This document shows positions 1 through 11,708 of a stretch of DNA of 64,000 bases, piece after piece. The stretch is from Falciphora oryzae (taxonomy: Eukaryota; Ascomycota; Sordariomycetes; Magnaporthales; Magnaporthaceae). The first letter of the stretch is position 1, and each line of letters begins with the position of its first letter. The stretch is from positions 259,768 through 323,767 of the forward strand of contig JNVV01000029.1 in NCBI GenBank assembly GCA_000733355.1, written 5' to 3'. Below the pieces are notes generated by a model that was not told where the DNA came from, made no database searches, and worked only from the letters and a program-made list of their open reading frames with translations. Both the position numbers and the translations under genes were made by a program.

Positions 1-800
1 ATCCGGAAGGGCCCGAGCATTTTGGCATCGAGTTTTTTGGCAGGGCGACGGGTCTTTATATGCCGAACGTTTAGCATAACAAACTGTCCTTCGGTAAGGA
101 CCGGCGAAAGGCTTTTCTTTTTGTCGGCCTAATGCTTTATCCGTTCCCGGGCTTTTTTAAGGTGCCGTTTGGCTTCTTCGTGCATTTGGGTTATTTAATG
201 CCGGTAAAATTGGCTTGCTGGATTGCGTATTCGTTCTGGGAAAGGGGGATTATTGGAAGCTGGGTGATACCCGTAATTGGCGAAAAAAGGGGTAATGGAA
301 GTACTTGCCGAAAATGTATTATTATAGGCAAATTCCGCCGTAGGTAGCAGCTCAACCCAATCGGTTATTTCGTAATTTACGAAGGATTTAAAATAGGCTT
401 CCAGGCTTTAGTTAAGCTTTTCGGTTTGTCCATCCGTTTGGGGATGGAAAGCAGTGCTTATTTTTGGCTTAATGCCTACTAAACGGAGGAAATCTTTCCA
501 CAAATGGCTTGTAAATCTGGAATCTTTATTAAAGATAATATCCAAAGGCACACCGTATAGTCGCCAGTATTTTTTGGCGAAAATGCGGATAAGGTTATCC
601 GACTTCTTACCTTCGATTTTAAAGGGGACGAAATGCGCCATCTTGGTAAAAGGGTTTACTATTACCCAAATTAAATCGCACCCATCGTTTAAAGGGAGGT
701 CCGTGATAAAGTTTATAGCTACCGTCTTTTAGGGCTGGTAATGCAGCTCCATAGGTTGTAGGGGTTCAAAAAGGGCATGCTTTAGGGCTTTATTGCGTTA
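1..800 (-). pseudogene. Gypsy A1 integrase relic
   Basis: The best frame (641 to 408) contains an integrase core with the conserved AFHPQTDGQTE segment and an upstream FNKDSRFTS segment. Near bases 1-73 the minus strand still encodes a run ending KKLDAKMLGPFR, typical of the integrase C-terminal GPF/Y module. Stops separate these blocks. The equivalent stretch of A2 is at 14760-15420. Confidence 0.85.
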
Positions 801-1459
801 GCACTCCAAGCATCCCCTTACGTATTCCCGGACTTTTGCTTCGATATTGGGCTATTAAAAGTGCCGAATAATTAACTCGAGGGTTTTATCTATACCCATA
901 TATCTAGCGACTTTTATGTCATGTTCGGACTTAAGGACTTCCTTTTGTAGGGCTTTCGTTGGCACCCACAATCTTTCCTTATAATAAAGGAGGCCATCCT
1001 TAACTTCTTTACCCTTTTCGGGCTTTTGAAGGCGGCTTTAGTATTCGGAATCCGATATACCAGTTTGTTTAACTTTGTTAGTAAATTCCGTAGCCCACTT
1101 TAGGATTGGAATATTGCAAAGCCGGCTTAAGGATAGGAGGAAAGAAAGTGCTCTTTACGGCAAAGCTTTTTCCATAGGGTTATCTTTTTATCCTTCCAGG
1201 GCCGAAATTTTTGCTAGGAAGTGTTTTTTTTACAGGATCGTCGTAATCGGCTAATCCTTACTCCCCTTTTTTTTAGGCTTATGCTGGGGTAATTTCGATA
1301 GCATATCAGCCTTTTCATTTTGCTTTTTTGGCTGGTAGTTAATTATAAACCAATAACCAGCCAACTGTTATGCCCATCTGGTTTGCTTTCGATTAAGGAC
1401 TTTGGCCGTCAGGAAATATTCGAGGTTCCGGTAATCCGTATAAACCTTTATCCGGTGCT

Positions 1460-2490
1460 TTACCCTTTCGAGGTAATGCTTTTACCTAACGAAATAGTTG
1501 ACGACCGCCAAAAGTTCTTTATTGTGGATTTTATAGTTGATTTCGGCGGGCGACATTTTGCGTAAATGGAAGGCAACGGGGTGTAGTTTATTGGTTTCGG
1601 GGTCCCTTTGGGATAACACCTTTCCAAAAGCAAAGTCCGAAACGTCCATTTCAATTTGTGCTGGAAGAGATGGGTTGAAATGCCGGAGTATCGGAAGCGA
1701 AACGAAAGCAATTTTAAGGGCTTCGAAGGCCTGGTCCATTTCGGGGGTTTATCGCTATTGGCTTTTAAGCAGGGCGTTAGCTGTCGTTATAGGCCTAACG
1801 ATTTTAGAAAACCCTTTGATAAACCTCTTATAAAAGTTGGCGAAGCTAATAAAGGATTGGGAGTCCTTAAAGCATTTGGGGGCTTCCTATTGCACGATGG
1901 CGTCCATTTTATCCTTGGATATTGCGATGCTATTAGGTTCTATTATGTAATTAAGGAATTCGATTTCGTGTACCCCCTAAACGCATTTGCGAGGGGCTAC
2001 GGCCAGGTTGTGTTTGGTAAAGCGGCGAAGCACCTCCTTTACCAAATTATCGTGTTATTCCTTAGTCTTTGCGTATATTAGGAGGTCATCCAAATACACG
2101 AGGAGCCCGGCATCGATAAGGTCTATAAAAATATAGTTTATTATGCTTTGGAAGGTGGCGGGGGCGTTAATGAGGCCTATAGGTATAACCGTGAACTCGA
2201 AAACGCCGTATTTGCAGCGGAAGGCCGTAAGCCATTCGTGCCCCTTTTTTATCCGAATCAGGTTAAACCCGGTTTTAAAGTCGATTTTCGTTTTTTATTT
2301 GGCATTCCGAAATCGATCCTGGAGCTCCGTAATAAGCGGGATAGGGTACCGAATCGGGATCGTTTTGGCGTTAACGTCCTTATAGTCGACCACCACCCTT
2401 AAGGGATTAAAGGGGTTTTTTTTTTGTGCGAACATAAGGGGCGAATTGTTGGCAGTTTTGCATGGCCTAACCTTGCCGGTTCGCATATGC
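1460..2490 (-). pseudogene. Gypsy A1 reverse transcriptase and RNase H relic
   Basis: On the minus strand, the RT start (FAQKKNPFNPLRVVVDYKDV) lies near 2420, the catalytic YLDD box near 2082-2100, and the RNase H part ([20 protein letters not shown]) near 1580. The order and motifs are those of Gypsy RT followed by RNase H. Stop codons, several at tryptophan positions, interrupt the frame between the blocks. The matching region in A2 is 17861-18960. Confidence 0.88.
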
Positions 2491-2918
2491 TTTTCCAGCT
2501 AAGGTTTTAAAACGTCCAGCTCCTTTTGGCTTATTTGGTATAGGGGGCTATGGGTTAATTGGGCTCCCTCCTTTAGGTGAATTTCGTGGTCCCAGGGTTA
2601 ATAATCGGGAAAACGAGTAGCGGCCGCTTCCGTCATAATAGGAAGGAATTCCCTAAACTCCTCTGGTACCGATTTGAGGCCGTCCGAATCTGCTTTGGCC
2701 ACTTCCTCAGGGGAAGGAATGCCATGCCCGTACTTAATGGCCGTAATAACTGCGGGTTCGACCGTTTTTATATCCTTTCGAAGGCGTAAGCCTTTTAAGG
2801 GCCGTAAGTCCTGTAGCTTCCGGGCCCGGGGCTTGTTGCACTTCCGGCACTTGTCCGAATCCATGCGGATATCCCGAAGGTCGCGATCCAATAAGCCTAA
2901 CGGTGGGTGTTGCTTTTG

Positions 2919-3250
2919 CTATGCGAAGGGTAGGATAACGTCGCAATCTGGATCCGTAGGATTAACTTCGAACGTTTCCGTAAAATAGTGCGTTTTGTGC
3001 CGGAGGGTAACGTCGACTACTAGTTGCTTTCCGGCTCTTGGTTCGACCGCCCTTGAAAAGGTAGTTATAATGCGGGGAATAGCTTTGTCGACCAAATGCC
3101 CTGGAAGCTGCTTGGCTATTTTGTTCGAAATAACCTTCGTGTCGCTACCTCCGTCCAAAAGGACCCGAACAGGTATTTCCTTCGATCCCCTTGCCCGTAT
3201 ATACATACGGAAAATCGGCCTTGCGAGCTTTTTATCCGTTAGGGGCCTTC
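2919..3250 (-). pseudogene. Gypsy A1 retropepsin-type protease relic
   Basis: A 95-codon open stretch (3206 to 2919) reads PVRVLLDGGSDTKVI, an aspartic-protease core followed by beta-strand-like sequence. The catalytic triplet reads D-G-G instead of the usual D-S/T-G. Its 5' continuation is cut at 3286 by the insertion of element B and resumes at 9922. Confidence 0.7.
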
Positions 3251-3286
3251 GGGCAGCAGCGACGGTCGATGGTTGTTAACAGTCAT

Positions 3287-3814
3287 TGTAACAGGCCTCC
3301 GCCCTACTATAGCCAGCTACAGTAGTGTCAGGCCTGGAAAAAGGGGGGTTTTCGTAGGGAGGTTTTAGAGGTTCAATAGCTTAATAGTCGTATTCGTGCA
3401 GGGCTTAACAAGTTTATGGTGTAGGTAGAAATAGAAACGATAGCTTGCCTTCCGAACCTCCTTCACAGGGGGTCTTTCGGGCCCTCCTTATGCTCTAGCC
3501 CTCCGTCCGTCCTTCGGCTGTCGTCGGCACGCCTCCTCCTCCGTGGCGTCCGTCGGGGCCTGCTTTTCGGTTATTATCAGCACACTGCCTCCTCCGCGGC
3601 GTCCGTCGGAGCCGGATGTGTTTCGTCCCTTTTAGGGTTCCGGGCCGGGCTAATTTGCGGGGGCTGATCGGCGCGCGTGTCGCAAAGTTAAACTTTCCTA
3701 ATCCGCACATCCGTTAGGGCTTGCGCCCCTCCGGCTACCACCCGGAAGCCTCCCTTGTGGTTACCGGTGGCGTCCCCTACGGCTGCTAGCCATGGTTTTA
3801 TATGGGGTGTTACA
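3287..3814 (-). repeat. LTR of element B (3' LTR)
   Basis: 528 bp, beginning TGTAACAGGCC and ending GGTGTTACA, so it has TG...CA ends and an inverted TGTAACA/TGTTACA. It matches 9394-9921 along its whole length, with transitions as the main differences (for example cagctacagtagtgtc versus cagctataatagtgtt). It is preceded by the GTCAT duplication. Confidence 0.95.
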
Positions 3815-3829
3815 ATTATCCCCCTCCTA

Positions 3830-6800
3830 AAAAGGCTGTCCTCGGCCTTTAACTTTCTCCTTTTCCCTAATGCAATAACAAATTTTCGTGGATTCGCAAA
3901 GGCGTTAACCGTCTTTTTCCCTCGCTTAGGGTAAGCGCTGGTTTCCAATAAAACCTTTAAAAAAGGATAACTAATTTGGCGATTTCAAGTGTCCCTTTTT
4001 TTACTGTTTGGCTCTACGTCCTAAAGCTCGCGGATTTTTCGGTTCCTTTTATTCCGGGTCCTTTAAAAGGCTCGTACTTTCGTGGGTGCGCTGCGAAGGT
4101 GTTTTTCGGGCTCCCAAATGTTATATTTTACCGGCTAATCTTTCTACTTAACCAGGTAGTACTTTTTGCCTCGGATTCGTCCTTTATTTCGTACTTTTTC
4201 GACCTCCCATTCCTTTTAATCGTCCTTGTACTTTGGCATAGGTAGCGGCGTTTCGTTTTTTTATTTTTTGGCAATATACCGTTTAAAGTACTGCACGGGA
4301 ATAACGTCGTAAAAACGGCGGTAATGCTCGGGAAATGCCAAACGGTAAGCCTACTAGCTTATGCGTTCGGTAATCCGGAAAGGACCGATCCATTTAGGTG
4401 CTAACTTTTTGTTTTTTAAACGCAGGTTTTTCGTAAACATTTTAACTAAATCTCCAACTGCGAATTGCATAGGGATGTGGTTTTTGTTATAATATTTAGC
4501 TAACCGTTCCTATACTTACAATAACGTCTTTTTAAGCTCCTTACGCAATGTATAAAATCGTTCGATGCGGTTTTTTGCTACGGGTACCCTCCCTTTAGGG
4601 ATATTATCCGCGATATTAATCCGCATTTCGCAATCCGATCCGTATAGGAAATAAAACGGCGAGTGCTTTGTAATGAAGTTCCTATTATTATTGTAAGCGT
4701 AAGTTGCTAACGGTAGCAATAATGCCCAAAAGTTTTCTAAACCGGCGCAATAACTGCGGAGGTAATTTTCGATAACGCGGTTAAGGATTTCCGTCTGCCC
4801 GTCCGTTTAAGGATGGTAGGCGGTCGATATGCGTTTTTTAATAATTTGGTATTTGCATATTTTTTCCCAAAAGCTATTGGTAATACGGCTATCGCGATCG
4901 CTAACGATGCTTTTGGGGGTACCGAACACGCATTCGATACGCTCGAAAAACAGTTCTACGAACTGTCCTGTATTTGTGTTAGTTCGTATGGGGATAAAGA
5001 CCACGTATTTGGTTAATCGGCATATGACGACGAAAATCGCGTTAAAAACCTAACCACCCGCCGTCCTGCTTTTAAATAAGCCGGTTACCCAATTTAAAGA
5101 GATATTTTTTATAAACTGCTTGTTTTTTGGCGGTGGTAGGGGTTCAAATTTACCGTAAAGTTTATAACGATAAATCGCTTTCCTTTAGCATTAAAGGCAC
5201 GATACCATATATACCGTAACATTCCTTTTAACTCCATTTTACCAAAAAAAGCGCTAAATAAAATTTAAAGTTTTAGCTACGCTTTAGTGACCGGTTCCCG
5301 GGAAATCGTAAAACTGTTTTAAGATTTCGGTTTTTAAAGCCTCGTTTGTAAAAACATAAACCTAATTTCCCCGGAAAATCAATTCGTTACCGTTAGTTAG
5401 GTGGAAATACGATGCTCTTTATTGCTAAATCGTTATCGCAATATCTCGGTACGGTACGGTATATTTTACGTTAGGTACTGCCAAACGGGGCTTTTTAACT
5501 ACTATTAGCCTTTTAAACAAATTTATGCTCGCCGGATCCCGCTTTTATACGTCCCCAATTTATTTTTTTAACGGCGTTAAAATTTCCTCCGGGGAATTTG
5601 TGGTTACGCTGCTTTCAAACTAATCCAAAGCAATACGTGCCTTTTAACGAATAACAGATTGCACCTGTAAGGTATGGATAACCTTAAAAGCGTTTGGATC
5701 GTCGGTTAACGTAAGTTGTGCCAAACGTACGCTATCCCGCTCGCTTCGCCGGTTAGAAATAAAATTTTTGGGGGATTGCTCGTTAGGTGCGCTTTTTGCG
5801 TTTACTAGTTGGGGAAACTTATTAAGCGACGTTCCTTCGGCAATGTCCTTTGCGTATTGCTTATAAACAAACACGTTTTATTCCCGACCTATTTTATTTA
5901 ATAGCGTCGGCAGAAGTTTTTTAATAAAAGTTTCCTGTCTTTCCTCGCGACCGTCCATATAATCCGGCCGGCGAAACGGAACGTTAGCTGGGTTTAAAAA
6001 CCCTGGCCGGTATTTAATCTCGAAATCGTAAAATGCTAACTGCAATAGCTAACGTGCTTATCGTCCGTTTAAACGCTCCTGTTTTATAAAAGCTTTAAAG
6101 TTTTTATAATCCGAAAACACCTCCGTAATTTGCGCCCTTTCGAAATAATGTCGCTAATAGCGAAAACTTCCCATTATTGCGAAAAGTTCCTTATCGTACA
6201 TAAAATACCAAATTTCGGCACCTTTAAACTTCTAGAACCAATAGGCTATAAGGTGCCACTGGCCGTCGTACTTTTGCGATAAAATGCCTGCTATAGCAAA
6301 GTTGGAAGCGTCCGTTTCGATCCGTAACGGTAAAATCGGGTCGTAATACCGCAGCACTAGTGCGGTCGTGAACGCGTTAATTAGGTCTTCGAATGCTTGC
6401 TGTTAAAGCTCCTGCTAGTAATAGCCTATCTGGCCTGGCTTACGTCCGTTTTTTATTTTTTGCAATAGGTCGTACAAAGGCTTCGCCATGCGGGAAAAGC
6501 CGTGGATAAACCGTCGATAAAAGTTGCAAAATCCCACAAAAACCTGGATATTTTTATACGTGCGAAATGGGTGGTTAATCCATTCGCGGACGACCTAAAC
6601 ACGCGCAGGATCCATTTTAAACCCTTCGGTATTAACAATAAAACCTAGGAACTCAAGTTCTTGCTGGAAAAAAGTGCATTTTTTGGGATTAGCATAAAGC
6701 TTAAAGCTGCGAAATCGATCCAAAACCAGTTTTAGGTGGTGCTGGTGCTCCTTTTTACTACCGGAATAAATAAAGATATCGTCCAAATAAACGATAACGA

Positions 6801-7800
6801 AATCGTCCACTAAACCCCGTAGGGCTTTGTTAATGTAGGTTTAAAACGATGCCGGGGCGTTAATAAATCCGAACGGTAGCACGAGGTACTCATAATGCCC
6901 GTACTTAGTACGGAACGCGGTTTTCCATTTGTTCTTTTTTTTAATGCGAAATCGGTAATACGTATTAACGAAATCGATTTTAAACAAACATTTGGCACCG
7001 TTTAAACGGTCGAGCATTTTTCCGATTAACGGAAACGGTGCTTTATTTTTAATAGTAATATCGTTAAATCTTTGATAGTTAACGCACAATCGTAACGTGC
7101 CGTTTTTTTTCGGGACGAAAATAACAAAAGCTCCTGCTAGTAATTGTAACTCGCGGATAATGCCTTATGCGAAAGCATCGGTAAGGTACTCCTAAAGTGC
7201 CGTCAACTTAGCTGGAAACAGGTGGTAAATCTGCTTCCACGGGGGCTCTTTGCCCGGGAGCAAATCGATGGCATGGTTACCGTAGCTATGCTTTAAAAGC
7301 ATTTTCCCTTTACGGACGTCGAATACGTCGAAATAACTTATCCGTAAACTTGCAAAAACGTTCTTTAAATTTAGCGGTTCGTTTAAACGGTCCTTGAAAA
7401 GGTCGTCCTCCCCGGTGCTACCGATAAAAGGGTTAAAGCGAAAGGAACAAACAAACACGCGATTTTTAGCTTAAAGGCTCCCTCGGAAATGGTATGCGGA
7501 TAGCTAATAGATGCGAGGACGTTAGTTAAAACACCAGGTGCTTTTAGCCAGGTGGAAATCCATAGCTAGTTCCTGCATTAGTGGTATGCCTAAAAAAATA
7601 GGGGCGTTTGCCAAATTTCGTTCGATAGCGAGGAATGGCCGGATAACTTCCACCGGAATGCTATTCTAATTACAAAGGCTTAATCGTAAATGGTAAATAC
7701 CATAGGTCTTAACGCCCTAATCGTTTGCGGCGGCGAAAATAAAGGATTAATAATTATATTTGGAACGGTTGCATAGCTTATAGCCCAAAAACTTGCAAAA
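3830..7800 (-). pseudogene. Element B pol relic (protease to chromodomain)
   Basis: The minus strand shows RT (FPLIGKMLDRLNGAKCLFKI near 7030, VIVYLDDIFIYS near 6790), RNase H (TDASNFAIAGILSQKYDG near 6310), integrase core (GTPKSIVSDRDSRI near 4920, STAYHP near 4810) and the GPF/Y module (KKLAPKWIGPFRI near 4400). A chromodomain at about 4075-4225 is recognised by EWEVEKV and NIWEPEKHL. At least two chromodomain tryptophans are TAG stops, as RIP would produce from TGG. The element cannot make a functional protein. Confidence 0.88.
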
Positions 7801-9390
7801 GGTGATAAAAACGGTATTAACTTCGGCGAACGTATCTAAGCCGACCTTGACCTCAACTTTCGGGCCGCCGTTAGAAAAGCCAACGGTCCTTTTAGTAACG
7901 AGCGCAGGGGCTATACGTATCTGGTCGTTACGGAACGTCGGTGCGGGGATAACCGGGTTCCCTTTTAGTTTTTTTAGCGCTTTTCGCTCTGCTCTTTTCC
8001 ACCTTCCTCCTTCCGGCGCTTTAAAAAATTAACTTTAGCTTTTTCCTCCTAAAGGGATTCGCCCTTTTTAATCGAAGGTTTGGTAGCGGAAAAGGGGTTT
8101 TTGCAATCTTTCGCTATATGGTTGGGCTTGCCGCACTTAAGGCATACGCCTTCGTCCCGGCGTCGTTAGCGTTCGGCGTTTAAAAACGTTAAGCGTCCGT
8201 TGCTTTTGCTATTGCCGTTGCGTTAGTTACGCCCCTTTTGCTTGCTTCGAAACTTATGCTTCCCGTCCTTATTCGATTCCTTTTGGTCCTTTTTATAGAA
8301 GGACTTATAGGAATCTTTCTTTTCGTCGTACGGGGCGTAAGCACCCGTACCTAAAGTATCCTAAAAGATTTGGGCTATAGCGACGAAGTTTTTTAAAGTT
8401 TCCGTTTTGTAATGCATTTCGCGGGTAACTTGGACTTTTAAAGCAAAGACTAAACGGATAACGTAACTGTTAATATCTGCTATTTGTCCTGTTTTGCCGC
8501 ATATACGTCGGTACCGTGCTGCGAAAACACCAAGGTCTTCGTTATTTTTTTATATAAATTGCTATAAATCGTTAGTAGCCCTTAGGAGTGAAAAATCTCC
8601 TCGCAATATGGTATTGCGAAGCTATCGCATAAACTTGCGCCAATGTAGGCCTAATACCGGATTGGCTTTGCGCGAGCCGTTATAAGCGGAGTTAAGGTCG
8701 CTATCGAAGGTTCCGATAGCGGCTGCGATGCGTAATTTGGCCGTAGTAAAGCCGTTAAGGTTAGCTTCGAACGTAAGGTTAAATTTGCTTTCCCAATGGT
8801 CGAAATCCTATATTGAATTTAAAAGCTTCAATTCGGGCATCTTTTATAAAATCTTGTAACTGCCTTTATTTTTGTCGTACGAAAAAAAGATGTCGTTTTT
8901 TTCGTCGTCGTCCTTCACCAGGGTGTGGTACGGCGGTGCCCGGGGCGTCGACTAGTTGCCGGGTTTTCCTAACGGGCGGTTAACCTCCTGGCCGTACTGC
9001 TTTAAAGTTAAACTTTGGGAACGAGCCGGAATTTAGGGCTCGTGGTTAGGGCGATCTGGATCGTCCGAATCGTTTAGGAGGCCAAAAGCCTCGCGAACTG
9101 CCTTTCGTTCCATAAATGCTTTTTGGAACTATAGCAAAATTTTAGTGGGGATACAGTTTCGCGTTACGTAATAAGCGAGCTGCGAACGAGTGTAGGATGC
9201 AACGTTATAGATGCTAAAGTTAGGGTATTTACGAAGGTTGTTAGGGGTAAATTGCTCGCGTTTAAAGGGAAAAGTGGATGTTCCCGTTCCTAAATCCTCG
9301 TCTTAACTTAGGTCGTTAATGTTAACGAAATCGTTAAAGTCCGATATAGTAACTGGTAAATGCTAAAGGTTTGAGCAAAGGAAGCTATCG
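7800..9390 (-). pseudogene. Element B gag relic
   Basis: The region between the 5' LTR and the protease/RT part. On the minus strand near 8100-8150 it encodes a CCHC zinc knuckle, CLKCGKPNHIAKDC, typical of Gypsy nucleocapsid. The capsid part upstream is too broken by stops to trace in one frame. Confidence 0.75.
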
Positions 9391-9393
9391 AGT

Positions 9394-9921
9394 TGTAACA
9401 GGCCTCCGCCCTACTATAGCCAGCTATAATAGTGTTAGGCCTGGAAAAAGGGGGGTTCTCGCAGGGAGGTTTCAAAGGTTCAATAGCTCAACAGTCGTAT
9501 TCGTACAAGGTTTAACAAATTTATGGTGTAGGTAAAAACAAAAACGATAGTTTACCTTCCGAACCTCCTTCACAAGGGGTCTTTCGGGCCCTCCTTATAC
9601 TCTAGCCCTCCGTCCGTCCTTCGGCTGTCGTCGGCACGCCTCCTCCTCCGTAGCGTCCGTCGGGGCCTGCCTTTCGGTTGTTATCGGCACACTGCCTCCT
9701 CCGCGGCGTCCGTCGGAGCCGGATGTGTTTCGTCCCTCTTAGGGTTCCGGGCCGGGCTGATCTGCGGGGGCTGATCGGCGCGCGTGTCGCAAAGTTAAAC
9801 TCTCCTGATCCGCACATCCGTCAGGGCTTGCGCCCCTCCGGCTACCACCCGGAGGCCTCCCTTGTGGTCACCGGTGGCGTCCTTTGCGGCTGCTAGCTAT
9901 GGTTTTGTGTGGGGTGTTACA
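9394..9921 (-). repeat. LTR of element B (5' LTR)
   Basis: 528-bp partner of 3287-3814 with the same TGTAACA...TGTTACA ends. It is followed by the duplicated GTCAT and then by A1 gag sequence. It carries fewer C-to-T changes than the other LTR at many positions, so the two LTRs did not mutate equally. Confidence 0.95.
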
Positions 9922-10490
9922 GTCATCGTCCGATTCCGAATTTGATAGTTCAAAGATTCGTGGTTCGTTCGGGGCTTTTGAGGTGAGGCCAGCGATTTTA
10001 GCCTTTTTGGCCTGTGGCTGTTCCTCCTATTCGTCCGTTGCGGGGCGTTTAAGAATGGATTTGGCACCGGCCGTTTTCGCTGGTGTAGGAGGGAGTTCCT
10101 TGCCGTTGGTGTCCTTTTTGGCGTAGCATTCTAACGTATGGTGCCCTTCTCTTCCGCAGCGCCAGCAGTCGGCTTTGGCCAACTTTCGTGCGTCGATATC
10201 GCGTTGTTCGATTCCTTCGAGTGCCAATTTGGTGGTAGTCCAAATGTTGTTCTTTTTGTCGGCGGCCTTTTTATCGTTGGCCTTCTTTCCGGAACGGGAG
10301 TTTAAGGACGGACTTGGGTTCCTGTCTTTGGAGCCCTTGCCTTGGCGACGGCCCGCGTTCGAACGCTCCGAAGTCGAAACGGGCTCGTCTTTTCCCTTAT
10401 CCTTCGGGGTTAGCCCAGGGTCTTGGAGCATAACCTCGTGGATTTTGCCGGCCTTTTGGATTGCAGCAAGGAATTCTTCGTCCGTATCAG
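9922..10490 (-). pseudogene. Gypsy A1 gag nucleocapsid part
   Basis: A minus-strand frame (about 10490 to 10027) encodes the knuckle CWRCGREGHHTLEC preceded by a Lys/Ser-rich linker. The apparent longer frame upstream runs into the inserted LINE and is artificial. A2 has the same region at 19746-20232 with more stops. The base sequence joins directly to 3286 once element B is removed. Confidence 0.8.
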
Positions 10491-10908
10491 AAAGAGAGAG
10501 AGAGAGAGAGAGAGAGAGTATATTTAACGTCGGAAAATCGGGATCTACCAGTCCCTGCCTCCCAAGGGGCATACGACGTGCTAGCGCTACCTAAGCTTGA
10601 CACTAGGCTACGTGTTGCTATCGAGGCGGCTAACAGAATCAAACCATGGGGCAAGCCCAAAGCACACGGAGTTCGGGCCGCATTCCGGCGCTCCTTGTTA
10701 GTGAGCGGGCAATCGGCAAAGGGGCGAGTAAACGCCTGGGCGCTGTAGGCGCTGCTGTTGGTAGTAGTGCTATCGGCCGGCGGGTGTGCCGGAAAAGGGG
10801 GTTAGGCCGGGTTTGGGCGGGGGGGTCCTCGGGACCCCCCCTGGGCCCGGCCGGAGGTACGGGGGACCAACGAGCCTACTGTTGGTCCTGATAATATAAA
10901 GGAAACGG

Positions 10909-10976
10909 TGAGAAGTGCCAAGGAAAAAGGAAAAAGGAAAAAGGAAAGAGGAAAAAGGAAATAGGAAATAGGTTGT
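10909..10976. repeat. AAGGAAAA-type simple repeat in LINE 3' region
   Basis: About ten imperfect units of GGAAAAA/GGAAATA (purine-rich on the plus strand). It lies just beyond the RNase H stop and may be a former 3' tail of the LINE. Confidence 0.7.
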
Positions 10977-11000
10977 ATGCGGGCTTTTTATGCCCTGTTA

Positions 11001-11693
11001 CTACCGCCCAGCGATAGTGTAGTAGTTAGTAGCTTCAACGAACGAAGCAAAAAGGAAAGGCTTTTGCAATAGCCGTTTCCAATACCCGGGCCTATCAAAG
11101 GCCGGGGAGGGGTCCGTTGTGGGCCACTTGTTTTCTGCCGCCCTAGCCAGCCTGCAGTATACAGGGTGGGAGGGGGACTTGTTTTTTCCGCACCGGCACG
11201 GGTTGTCGTTTTCGTGCTGGAACTTTCGGTGGTACCAGTCGAAGTCCCCGTGCCCTGTACGTGCGGCTATTAGCCGCTGTAACACCTTCCGGTGCAGCTG
11301 TAAAGCTTCGGGTGCAGACCGTGGTGCCGGCGGGAGGCCTATAGCTTTGTACCGGTCAGGTAGGTTGTTTTCGAACCAGGCGGTTCGGGCATCCCGGGCT
11401 ATCTTCCGGGCTAAAGCCTTTACTTCGGCTACCGTTGGCTTGGAGTGTTGGGGTATCGGCAGAGCCGATCCCAGTTTTGCTTCGGCATCGGCCTCTTCGT
11501 TCCCGGGGATTCCCGTGTGGCCCGGGGACCAACGGACGTGTACCCGGTATTTATCCATAAAGTAATAAACTTCTTTAAAGGCCCCTTGTGAGCTGTCGGG
11601 GGCCGTGCTTAAAAAGCCGTTAGCCGCCGAGGTGTTATCGAGGCACAAGTGGAAAGTGCAGTTGCGGAAGCTCCGAACGGCTTTACGGAGGCC
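11001..11693 (-). CDS. LINE ORF2 C-terminal fragment, RNase H domain
   Basis: Open frame from the truncated end of the LINE to a stop at 11001, about 230 codons with no start of its own. It carries RNase H features (CLDNTSAANG early, then VRWSPGHTGIPGNEEADAEA), followed by a Cys/His segment (CRCGKNKSPSHPVYC) like that at the end of many fungal LINE ORF2 proteins. The upstream endonuclease and RT are missing, so it is a dead remnant. Unlike the neighbouring Gypsy frames it has no internal stops, which suggests a later insertion. Confidence 0.85.
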   Translation of the reverse strand, partial: GLRKAVRSFRNCTFHLCLDNTSAANGFLSTAPDSSQGAFKEVYYFMDKYRVHVRWSPGHTGIPGNEEADAEAKLGSALPIPQHSKPTVAEVKALARKIARDARTAWFENNLPDRYKAIGLPPAPRSAPEALQLHRKVLQRLIAARTGHGDFDWYHRKFQHENDNPCRCGKNKSPSHPVYCRLARAAENKWPTTDPSPAFDRPGYWKRLLQKPFLFASFVEATNYYTIAGR

Positions 11694-11708
11694 CTTCGTC
11701 CGTATCAG

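Larger units (their letters stand above)
3287..9921 (-). mobile_element. Full-length Ty3/Gypsy chromovirus-like element B
   Basis: Complete LTR element of about 6.6 kb bounded by two 528-bp LTRs and a perfect 5-bp target duplication, GTCAT (3282-3286 and 9922-9926). A polypurine tract (AGGAGGGGGATAAT on the minus strand, 3815-3828) abuts the 3287-3814 LTR, which fixes transcription on the minus strand. Gag with a zinc knuckle, RT, RNase H, integrase and a C-terminal chromodomain follow in that order. All frames contain many stops. It is inserted in A1, so it is younger than A1. Confidence 0.93.
10491..11693 (-). mobile_element. 5'-truncated LINE (non-LTR) insertion
   Basis: Insertion of 1203 bp in A1 gag, flanked by a 15-bp direct duplication CTTCGTCCGTATCAG (10476-10490 and 11694-11708). 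It is on the minus strand: an RNase H frame opens at the truncated right end and closes at 11001, followed by about 500 bp of 3' sequence that ends in a (GA)n tract at 10491-10519. Long variable duplications and 5' truncation are typical of target-primed reverse transcription. Its left 370 bp resemble 15755-16110. Confidence 0.85.

Noticed and set aside
10027..10572. 181-codon minus frame with a Leu-Ser repeat N-terminus
   Set aside because: The start lies in the LINE tail; the (LS)n run is translated GA microsatellite fused by chance to Gypsy gag.
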